A stretch of 64,000 nucleotides of DNA from NCBI GenBank assembly GCA_007026445.1, contig VDMD01000025.1, forward strand, positions 367,452 to 431,451. Direction: 5' to 3'. Positions 45,193-54,340 of the stretch are shown one piece after another. This DNA is from Schizophyllum amplum (lineage: Eukaryota > Basidiomycota > Agaricomycetes > Agaricales > Schizophyllaceae). Position 1 is the stretch's first letter, and every line of letters starts with the position of its first letter. The notes under the pieces are model-generated. The model was not told the DNA's origin. It saw only the letters and a program-made list of their open reading frames with translations, and did not search any database. Both the position numbers and the translations under genes were made by a program.

Positions 45193-47368
45193 TCATGCAA
45201 AGAATCTTGCGCGGGGAGTCTGGTCGGCGAAGTCGTTTCTACCAGCAGCGAGCAAGTTCCGCTTCGCGCTAGCTTGCGTGACAGTCGAGTTGGGGAAGAG
45301 AATAACACTGTCGTCGATCTCGCAATGTGTGTTGTCGCCTTCCGGCAGCTGGATGATAACATGTTAGAGCGTGCCCCTCATGCGGCTGATATAGCCACTC
45401 ACCGAGCCGTCCTCAAAGTACTTCTTGAAGATGTCAGACGTACAGCTCGATTTCTCCGCGATACTCGTATGGCCGAAACCATCCTGCTCCAACAGAACAG
45501 CGCTATCACCGAGCAATTCAGCCATAAGCTGGGCATTCGCGAAAGGTGTGACAGGGTCGGCCTAGAAGGCGGACTTCGTTAGCAGGAAGGAGTGTTTTAC
45601 AGTGACGATACTCACGGTATTCCCGATTATGAGGATTGGGTTCTTCAACTCGTTGTCCCAAGGACCCGTAAAGCGTTCGGCGGCGCGCGCCGGCCATGCC
45701 CAGCAGAAGCGAGCCGGAGGGTTCCACTGTGGGCCAAACATCGGCGAGACGTTCTCGGCCGTGTATGCAATGGCATCGAAGACGTCGCGCATCGTCGCAT
45801 TCCCTGCATCGATACCATCGCCACAAACGATCGCTATCTGCTCGTACGTGTGCGCCGCAGTGGTGGGAATGTCCTCGCGATTCCAGCTGGCCAGCGATGG
45901 CTGACGCTTTGTGAGCTGCGATTCGCTCATGTTAGCGGCGATGGCTTGGAGTGACAATTCGTAGACGTAGGCGAAGTTGGCGAGGTCCGCCCATTGCATG
46001 GGCCAGTACAGAGTGTTGTGGACGTATGCGCGGGCTTGCGCGGAGGTTATCGTTTGGCTCATATCTGCACCGGCCTCGAGGAGCTCGTGAGCAAGCTGTG
46101 AAAAGTCGTTCAGTCCTGACGAACTAAGCAGGAAGGAGGGCGACCTACATCCAGCATGCCCTGAAGGCGCGCCGTGACATCCGCGGCCGTGTCGTTGTCG
46201 TTTGCAACGAGCGGGCAGCCGTCCTTGCCAGCCAACGCGCAGCCAGAAGCGAAGCCAGCGAACGTTTCGTCTGCTCCTACGGGGTAGTTGGGTACATACT
46301 AGATCGCAGGTATCAGCGGTATCCTGGATCACGGCCATTAATTAGCACTTACGTCCGCCGACGGCTTGTTCCCATAGAGTACAGGGTCTACATGGGTGAG
46401 CATGACCATCAAACACGCAACACCTAAAACACTCACTCATGCACCCGTCTAGGACGACATGGCCGACACGATCAGGAAACACTACGAAACAATGAGCGCT
46501 TGTAGCTGGGCAGATGGCAACAATGAAAACTCACTGTTCACGAAGATGAAACCAAGCATCGAGCCGTAGGAGATGCCGTAGTAGTTGATCTCCTGCACCC
46601 CCGGGTCGAGGTAGTCTGCCAGCGCGACCATGTCACGCGCGCCTGCCGCTGAGCCGACGTACGGAAGGTCCTTCCCGCTCGTCGAATTGGCGCATCGTTC
46701 ACCGAAGCCTCGGTTGACCACCTCCATCTGGTCGACGTGCGAGTAGAATTCTTCGAGTTGGTTGTCGTCAGTCAGGTTGCCCTTGATCTCGATCCAGGTG
46801 TCCTCCAGAGTGCCCTTGAAGTACTCCGCCTGCTCTTCCGCGCTCGCGAAGCAAGTCACCGGTCCCGGGGTGGTGTGGCCCACTCCTCGCGGGTCCCAGG
46901 AGACGATGTCGTAATGTCCGCCTGACAAGTCGCTCATGTTCAGGCCGAACGTGACTACATGCTCGATGCCTGAGCCCCCAGGACCGCCTGGACGGACGTT
47001 AGAATTTGCGTCTACCGTTCAAAAATTAAGACATACCGGGGTTGGCGAACATGGTACCCCAGCGCTCCTTGATAGCTGGGTAGCGTGCCACCGCAAGCTT
47101 TGCCGTGCCCACTGACTCGTCTGCCCAGTCAAGGGGCACCTCATAGTAGCCGCAAGTGACGTTCAGTTCATCGCCAATGCTGTACTGCGAGTCGAAGTCC
47201 CCGCATGAGAACCACTGGATTTCCGAGCCGCGCTGCAAGCTCGTCAGCGCCGTGCGTCCAGATGTCCAGGCCACTTACTGTGGTGGCAAGGGAGTGGGGG
47301 ATGCTCAGCGCGTTGGCAGCTGTGAGCAGACAGCCCACAAGTATGAGCGCTGGCGCAGACCTCATCAT
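45193..47368 (-). CDS. Secreted alpha/beta-hydrolase with TAP-like C-terminus (peptidase copy 2)
   Basis: Paralogue of the gene at 27.5 kb, with the same architecture and predicted activity as a secreted serine exopeptidase. ATG 47368 begins the signal peptide MMRSAPALILVGCLLTAANA. Spliced exons give SEIQWFSCGDFDSQYSIGD, TCGYYEVPLDWADESVGT, FANPGGPGGSGIEH and YDIVSWDPRGVGHTTPGP. The nucleophile elbow is YYGISYGSMLGF. After VGHVVLDGCM come DPVLYGNKPSAD, a cap region with FAGFASGCALAGKDGC, and the C-terminal domain WAWPARAAERFTGPWDNEL. The acid motif is NTADPVTPFANAQ and the His motif QDGFGHTSI. The last exon (LPEGDNTHCEIDDSVILFPN) ends ARFFA at 45193. No frame break is seen. The copies differ in signal peptide and cap sequence, so the duplication is not recent. 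Confidence 0.88.
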
Positions 47369-48144
47369 GAAGATAGAAAGGGGAAATTGGGGACGAAGGA
47401 GAGAAGATCGAACTCTCTAACCTTTATATCTGCACGCGACATTGAAAGCTGTTGAGGACGAGACTCGCGTGATCTACAAGGTACCCACACATCTGAGTCG
47501 GATTCGGTTTGCAGAGTGGGTGTACAGCCTACCGCCTAGCGTCCATTGATTCCTACTTACCGTGAATTGCCACAGCCTTTGGCGGGGGAGGTTGCCCGCC
47601 TCGCCAGCGCTACGGCATTGCCCGCATGGCAGAGGGGCCAAGCCGTTTGAGAGGTTCAGATGTTTCCGACAGTGTCACCGACTAGTTATCCGTGGCTCGC
47701 GAAAAATGGTCGTAGAAGACAGCAGAGAGGTAACAAGATGGATTACACGGACTCGAACGCAGGGACAACGCCGCGGTACGATGCAGGTGAGAGCGACGAG
47801 TTGAACGACCGTAAAATGTTGGTAAAATGTAAGATGTCTAGGACATTAGAAAACAAATGCAAATAGAACACAGCAATGTACCATAAATCATTGTGGTCTC
47901 CCTCGGCCGACATTCAAATCATTGGCCCTGGACCCCTGTTGGGCCGTCATGACGGCTTGCCGGTGCCGCTGTCAATTGACAACGATAGCTCGAAGAGGCG
48001 CGTTGACAACGAGAATCAATGCGTTCTCGTGACGGTTTTTAAACCATGGAAGAACAAGCCCCAATGTTATCTATAAGCGGGCACAACGAACGACGTGAGG
48101 CGAGGAAGCAGCGACTGTACATATGCACCACAAGCAAAACACAA
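47369..48144. other. Intergenic between TAP-like peptidase 2 and LCP5
   Basis: About 780 bp containing the peptidase promoter (minus strand) and the LCP5 3' region (minus strand). An AT-richer stretch at about 47790-47890 includes a short direct repeat GTAAAATGTTGGTAAAATGTAAGATGT. A B-box-like GGACTCGAACGC at 47749-47760 was examined for a minus-strand tRNA, but no cloverleaf forms. No other feature is recognised. Confidence 0.45.
47421..47428 (-). promoter_or_regulatory. TATA box of TAP-like peptidase 2
   Basis: On the minus strand TATAAAGG lies about 53 bp upstream of ATG 47368. It matches, in sequence and spacing, the element in front of the paralogue at 27.5 kb. Confidence 0.6.
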
Positions 48145-49370
48145 TCAGGCCCTCTTGCCCTGCTTCTTCATCCTCTTCCCAGCGCTCTTCGCCGCCAGCT
48201 CGAACCGCGTCTTCCGCTTCTTCCCAGGCCTCTCGCCCTCGTCCTCCTCCGGCGCCTCCTCCCTCCGCGCGCGACTCCTCTCCAGCAGGCTGCGCTTCTT
48301 CCCGCGCTGCCGCAGCTCCTCGTACGCGTCGCCAGCCCCGCCTGCTCGCTCCGCGTCCTTGAGCACATCCCCGAACTCGTCCTCCAGGCCGCCGCGGCGC
48401 CGGTTCTTCCCCCCGCGCCGCGGGTCGCTGAGGTCTGCGCCAAGCGCCATGTCCTCCTCGTCGCGCTCGCGGCGCAAGGCATCGCGTTTCCGCATTACGA
48501 CGCGTGTGAAGTTCTCCTCTTCGTAGTTGTTGAGTCGGGTGAGGTACCGGGCGCGGGCGGACTGGAGGGAGGGCGTGGTTCCCAGGCCGGAGGTGGACTC
48601 CGCGTGCGGTTGAGAGGGATCGGCGAGGGCACGGAGGGCGGTGGGAGGCGGAAGGGCGGTGCGCTTGGATGCGCGTTTTTCTTTGGACGTGGTAGGGTTA
48701 TAGGGCATGGGAGCAAGGCGTGGTGGACGATAAATCTCGTCTTTACCGGCCGAGTGGGATGCACGGGAGGCAACAGACTCGGCGTCGGAGTCGCCATCGT
48801 TTTGGGCGTCGAGGAGATTCTGGGGATTCGGCCGAAAGGCAAGGGGGTCTAGAAGGTATATTAGCGGCCAGGAGAATGCATGGTGTAGAATATCTCACCA
48901 TCAGCGACATTGGTGCTCTTCTCGGGCTCTTCTGCCAGGCGCATGAGCTTCTCGATCTGATAGCGCATGCGTCCCTCTAGGATGCTGATCTTTTCCAGTG
49001 CAATTCGCCCCTCGATCATCGAGTCAACGAGATCGCCAGGGTTGTCGCCTCGGGTAATACGGTCCGCAGAGCTGAAGGGCTCTGCTGGCGGCGTGCGGGT
49101 GCTGAGCGTGTGTCCAATGACCCGTCGTGTATTAACGAGGGCCAGGGATTGCATGTATGTGAGCAAGATGTGGTGCTTGAGGGACAGGAGTGATATGCCG
49201 TCCTTGCAATCCAATCGGTCATCGCTGCAGGCTGAAATGAGTTGAGGGAGGTAAAGTGAACGAGAGACGATGGTCACTCACTCGTTGCGGAGGGAAGCTA
49301 TGAGCTCCCTCACGGAGGACATGCTGGCCTTCATGTCGTTGAGATGCCCGACCACATCGTCGGATGCCAT
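48145..49370 (-). CDS. LCP5: LCP5/neuroguidin, Sas10/Utp3/C1D-family rRNA-processing factor
   Basis: Nucleolar U3 snoRNP-associated factor for 18S rRNA maturation. ATG 49370 begins MASDDVVGHLNDMKASMSSV. A first intron joins SLRN to DDDRLDCKDGISLLSLKHH, the start of the Sas10/C1D helical domain (ILLTYMQSLALVNTRRVIGH, VDSMIEGRIALEKISILEGR, MRYQIEKLMRLAEE). A second intron joins VADG-type residues to DPLAFRPNPQNLLDAQNDGD, the hallmark after the C1D domain in Lcp5/neuroguidin. The basic C-terminal tail has IYRPPRLAPMPYNPTTSK, LEDEFGDVLKDAERAG and KRSLLERSRARREEAPEEDE, and ends KKQGKRA at 48145. All junctions keep frame. It is divergent from the T5orf172 gene. Confidence 0.88.
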
Positions 49371-49740
49371 AGCCTGCGACTCCTCATCAGCATGAAAACG
49401 ATGGACGCGTCGAATGACGAAGGATCAGTTAACGGTTTTCTAGGCCGCCGCTCGCAAGGAGCGTAGTGCATTTCGCTCATGAAGTTCGGAGCCCAGTGCG
49501 TTTCATCCCGCGAAGAGAAACATAAAAAAATGCTCACCGTCGTAGCTGCCATCGTCGTGGAAAACAAGAACAGCAAGATCAAAATTTTGGGAAAAGCGGG
49601 TGCACCGCCACCTCCGCACGTGGGATGGAACCGCCTTTGGGCAGGCCATTGTTCTGCTTCCGGGCTGAGATGTGCTGCAGATCTTGCTTCCTACCATCGT
49701 TTTCTCTTCTTCTCGTAATCATCGCACCGGGACCCTTGAC
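49371..49740. promoter_or_regulatory. Divergent promoter region of LCP5 and the T5orf172 gene
   Basis: 370 bp between start codons of two divergent genes. It contains AT-rich patches (about 49515-49590) but no recognisable TATA box or repeat. Confidence 0.4.
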
Positions 49741-51874
49741 ATGGGAACAGCGTACGCGGCGAAGGGAAAGGCGCTGAACCTCTTCCAGAAGGTAGAGAAG
49801 CTCTTCGACGTATGTTCTATCGTTACTTCTGCACGCCGACTCTGACAGTGAACAGAAGGACAAAGGATCACAGCCAGGGATCACAGACACTCCTCGCCCA
49901 TCGACTTCTGCGCGACCGCCCAATGCGGTCCACCCTTCGCGACCAGAGAGCTCACGGCCGTCACGGGAGAACAGCCTCGCTGACAGTATGGACGCGCTCA
50001 CGCTGGCCAATACGGGCTCGCCAGCGCGCAAACCACTAGGCCCGCGCACGCAGTACGCTATCGGCCCCCAGCCGTCTTCAGATCCCCAGCCCACACCCCA
50101 CCGCCGCGGCCCGAGGCATACCCACGCGTTGAACACGCGTATGCGCCACCGCCGCCCACCCAGCTCATGAGCATGCCTATGCCCCATTTCGTGCAGCCCC
50201 CGCACGCACACTCGACGCCCAACCTCTACCCTTATGCGCACGCCCCGCCGCCAACAAACAACTTTGGTCCTGGCCCACTGCCTCGCCCGCCCGCCATGCC
50301 CATGCCATACGCCACGTCGCAACCGAATCCTGCGCAGCCGTATGCATATGGGCAGTCCGCCCAGTCGCTCACCATGCAACACGCGATGCAGCCACCGAAA
50401 GCCGGGCTGTATACGTACGGACAGCCCGCTGCGCCTCCCGCGCCGTACGCCCCAGGCCACCGGCCCGCCGCATCCACGTCGGTGCTTCCCTCGCCCTCGC
50501 CCGCCCCGCTGGGTACGCCGTCTCCTAATCCGACACCCTCTCCAGGACACCACCAGCCACCGTATCCAGCGACGCCCGTCCGGCCTTCAGGACATACGCA
50601 GGCGTCGGCGACGCCGCCCACAAAGCCCACTGCCTCGAAGCCCTCGCCTGGAAGCAAGCCTAAGCGGCCACGCGCGAATTCACAACCTCCGCAGCCCGTC
50701 CGCCGTGACTCGCCGCCTCGGAAGGCCGTTGGTACCGCCCTGCAGTGCGCCGGATTCACCAAGGCGGGCCCGCGCTGCACGCGTCTGGTCAAGACGGGGC
50801 CGGCGCTGGCGGCGATGCAAGGCTCGGACGATGACGACGAGGCGATCCTGAGGTTCTGCTTCCAGCATTCGAAGGAGGTGCTCCAGCCGACTGGGTTTTA
50901 CGCGAGGAAGAATGGGACATGGGTGGACTTCAAGGGTGATTCATGGCACCGAAACAGAGAAGAGCGCATACTGACTCGCCGCACAGACTGGATCCCGGAG
51001 TATTTGGAGGCAGACACGAAAGTGGCTCTCCGTGCTGAGATGGAGAAGTCACGGACGCTGTCCGACGAGGCGGGGTATATCTACACATTCGAGATTCGCG
51101 GTACGTGCATCTGAGCGATGGTTTGAATCTCCTTGCGCGGTGCTCATACTTCCACCGTCTTTTCACAGATCCCTCGAACCCGTCCTCCATCAAACTGAAG
51201 GTCGGGCGCGCGGTGAACCTCAACAAGCGCATCGACCAGTGGGGGAAGCAGTGCTCGAGCAAGGAGCAGGTCCTACGCGGCTGGTACCCCGGCGTCGTGG
51301 AGCCGGACGATTCAGGTGCGTGTGGTAATTTAACTCATCCTTCTGGTTCCTCCATCCATTCATACCAAACCTCTGGCTATCTAATCACTTACTGACCCCT
51401 CTACCCAGACCCCGTCCCCGACGGCGCTGTCTCCCTCATGAAAGGTCGCGTCCGCCCAGGCGCCAAGGGCGCCTGGTGCCACCGCCTCGAGCGTCTCATC
51501 CACCTCGAGCTCGCCGACCTGGCGCTCGGACAAGTTTATTTGGACCGACACTGGCCGAACGTGGACAAGCCGACCGGAAACGGCTGCGGGGCGAATGGGC
51601 TGGGGAATGGGGGTGGGAAGTGTGCGGATTGTGAGTGTCGTTCTTTGCATTCCACAGTTCGGTCGCGGAGACGTTTATTGCGAGTGTCGTGGCGGCTTTC
51701 CGAGAACCCTTGGCTGGACGACTTCTAACACGCATTCGCTCAGGTGGCCAGATCCACAAGGAGATATTCGAGTTCGTGCGCGTGTCGCATGGGAAGTACA
51801 AGAGGAAGGAGTGGGAGAGCATCGTGCGGCCCGTTATCGAGAAGTGGGGCGCGTTCGTCGACGCGTACGTCTGA
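49741..51874 (+). CDS. T5orf172-domain protein (GIY-YIG-related, MUG113-like), one apparent frameshift
   Basis: ATG 49741 begins MGTAYAAKGKALNLFQKVEK; an intron follows LFD. A Pro/Ser-rich N-terminal half (PRPSTSARPPNAVHPSRPES, QSLTMQHAMQPPKAG) leads to a Cys/His cluster (ALQCAGFTKAGPRCTRLVK, RFCFQHSKEVL). After two introns comes the T5orf172 domain (IKLKVGRAVNLNKRIDQW, KGAWCHRLERLIHLELADLA, IHKEIFEFVRVSHGKY). It ends KWGAFVDAYV at 51874. The frame changes in the C-rich run near 50095-50105: DPQPTP is continued by PPRPEAYPRVEHAYAPPPPT one frame over, most simply a lost C in ACACCCCACC. The domain is related to GIY-YIG nucleases; in fungi it is found in proteins such as the meiotically up-regulated Mug113, whose biochemical role is not established. 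Confidence 0.78.
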
Positions 51875-52239
51875 GGCGAACGGTTGAACGGCAGGGCGAT
51901 GCTGCGAAGACCTCGATGAGGTACTCAAGGCCTGGCGGTGTCTACGGGGGACGATGGCCCCACGCAACTGGGATGAGTGGGACAGCGGGTCTGGCTACTA
52001 TTCTATGTATGCATCTGGACGTATATACGCTCGCACGACCAACGACATTTGTAGTATCTAGTATGGACATGTATTGTATTGTATATGTAGTTTCCGGCGT
52101 TGCTTTCATGCGGCTGGACTTGGCAGCTTGTTGTGAGGACGCGGAACGCGTCCACGTGACCGCGAGCAGTCGTGAGTCGTGACATGGTGATTGTTTGCCC
52201 AGACTACGGACGCCCACCTCGTCCCCATTGCTCATCGCA
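51875..52239. other. Intergenic upstream of F-box gene B
   Basis: About 365 bp with the 3' region of the T5orf172 gene and the promoter of F-box gene B. An AT-richer stretch at about 52040-52090 (GTATCTAGTATGGACATGTATTG) stands out; nothing else is recognised. Confidence 0.4.
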
Positions 52240-54340
52240 ATGCATGTCGCTTTGAAGACGCCGGAAATCTTGTCCATCATATGCAATTGTCTGCTCCAAA
52301 ACAAAGTAGCAGATCTTTCCAAATTGGCCTTGACCTGCCGTTGGTTCCTCGAGCCAGCTCTGAACGCGCTATGGAGCGACCTACCTGGGTTGGCCCCTCT
52401 GCTCAAGTGTCTACCGGATGATGCCTGGAAGGAGACAATGAATAGGCGCTCGAAAAGCCTTGTGTGTTGTCACTCGATCGAAGCGATGTTCTTTCTGCTA
52501 ACCGTATTGCAGAGTCTTCTGCGCCTGCTGGAGCCGCGCGACTGGGAGCGGGTTCTGCATCATGCTCCACGAGTCAGGTCGTTCTGTGCACAAGGTTCGG
52601 CAACAGACACCCACATCGATGGCGACGAAAACCTGGAAGGATTCATTATATCCTGCCCCGTCAGTGTCCTGCTGCCCAACGAACGTGCGGCACATTACCT
52701 TCGGACGCTTAGCAGCCGAGGCTGTGTATGACACCGCTCTCAAGCGACTCCTCATCAGTCCCTTGCTGAAGGCCGTGAACCTCGATCTAAGGCGACAATA
52801 TGATCATCTGCGGCATGCTCCCCTCCTGTCTCTAATCGCTGGAAGATGCCAACTCAACAAACTCGTCATTTCGGCGGACGAACTTTCGGACGACATCACA
52901 TACCTCATGAACGCTGTCGTCGTCGAGTGCAAACAGCTGGAAGTGGTCGAAGTGCCTTCTATGGACAGGAAGACGGTCGCGATACTCGCCGCCTCGCCCT
53001 GTATCCGGTCATTGACTCTGAAAGGATCCAGAAGATCGCCGTGCATAGACGGCGACCTACTCGCCCAGACGACGGAAGCTGGATTTTCGGCCTTGCGGTG
53101 CCTCAGACTCAGTTTCTGCAGCGTCGATGATTGCGTCTGGATGGCCAAGATGATGCTGCGCAGTCCCATCCAAATCCTCGACGTGTCCGCGTGCCCGTCA
53201 CCAACTACATCGTGGCAGGAGCTCTTCCAACAGCTCCAGAGCGCGATCGCACGGTCATCGCACGTCCGACTACGGTTCTCGGACGCGCTCATGGCAGGCA
53301 AGGTGGCAACGACATCGATCAAGGCCGCAGATCTGGAGCCACTGTTCTACTTCGAAAATGTCACTAGCCTTCTAATCAGCTTCGTGAAGGATCTGCGACC
53401 TGATAACGCCCTCCTGAAAAAAATTGCGGATAAGTGGGGACATTCCCTACGTATATTGGGTTTCAAACCTTATGATGGCGTGAATAGACCGTATTTGCAC
53501 CAGGTTATATCGACTTCTGCATCTGAATTTCGGCCCCGCTCCTAATGAAGTGCCCAATACACATCTAAGACACACAATGAAATATAAAACCGTCGAAGTA
53601 AATAATCGCCACAGGTCCGAAGTAAGCGACGCGCTGTTGTGCAGCTGACGAGGGCTATAGACAAGCTATACACAGCAGCCTTTCACACGAAGAAGGATGT
53701 ACATGGTCTGCATCGTCCTAGCGGACTTTTGGAGGCCAAGAGTCGTTTGCATCGCACCGGAAGCAGGCAAGGAGTGAGCCCGACATCGCCTGATTCATCC
53801 AGATATATCGGCTGCAGCACGTTCTGTATTCAACGCTGTCCACAAATCATCAACAGCCGAATTTTGAGTATTTCTGAGCGCTTCTTGAGTTCAATACAAA
53901 CCCAATATAACCCGGTGCAAATACGCCCTAATCTACAGCGTTCGAAACTCACCTTGGATAGTCTTGTGCTTCTCGCGAAAAGCTGTCCCAAGCTCAAGAG
54001 CATACACCTGTCGATCAACGCGCACAATACGTCCGGGGTGTCTATCGACGGCGTTCGTAACAAGGCTGTGCGGACCCTACACGTCTACGATTCCCCTATC
54101 TCACTCCCGGGATACGTCGCAGAACTTGTGTCCGCCATGTTCCCTTCCGCCAACCTCATCGCAGTCCCGGATGATAATGGGACATGGAATCAGGTACGAA
54201 ACCTGTTGCCGCTATTTCGACGTAGCAGGAGGCAAGCGTATCTGCGCGGGAAGAGAAGGGGAGCTGCTGGCGGCGGTGATTCCTCAACAGACGACAGCAT
54301 CAACGGTTGCTCGGACGATAGCAGCAGCGAAGAAGAATGA
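52240..54340 (+). pseudogene. F-box/LRR gene B (family 2), split by a MITE and carrying a frameshift
   Basis: ATG 52240 begins MHVALKTPEILSIICNCLLQ, then LALTCRWFLEPALNALWSDL and LLKCLPDDAWK; an intron joins RRSKSL to SLLRLLEPRDWERVLHHAP. Near 52676-52690 the frame slips: SVLLPNE is continued one frame over by NVRHITFGRLAAEAVYD. The LRR region runs openly to GFKPYDGVN at 53485, where the 442-bp element 53487-53928 begins. After the element coding resumes LQRSKLTLDSLVLLAKSCPK, then GVRNKAVRTLHVYDSP and an acidic tail ending SSSEEE at 54340. Removing the element with one TA copy restores the frame (GTG AAT AAT CTA). The gene therefore has two lesions, one of which (the frameshift) could be a sequence error. 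Family members at 30.2 and 56.5 kb give the expected collinear order. Confidence 0.82.
53487..53928. mobile_element. 442-bp MITE with TA target-site duplication
   Basis: The ends are inverted copies. The left reads GACCGTATTTGCACCAGG and the complement of the right reads GGGCGTATTTGCACCGGG; similarity continues through GTTATAT, 21 of 24 positions in all. TA flanks both sides (53485-53486 and 53929-53930). The interior has no long open frame and no transposase. Length, short terminal repeats and TA duplication fit a Tc1/mariner-type MITE. The duplication is only 2 bp, so the strongest support for the boundaries is that excision restores the F-box reading frame. It shares no visible sequence with the foldback element at 31.4 kb. 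Confidence 0.82.

Noticed and set aside
47749..47760. B-box-like GGACTCGAACGC suggesting a minus-strand tRNA
   Set aside because: The flanking sequence does not form complementary T-stem or acceptor arms, and no A-box with correct spacing is found.
53545..53640. End of F-box gene B at the stop near 53545 with a separate gene beginning near 53639
   Set aside because: The sequence after 53930 is the expected C-terminal half of the same F-box protein, and the interval between has inverted termini and TA flanks.
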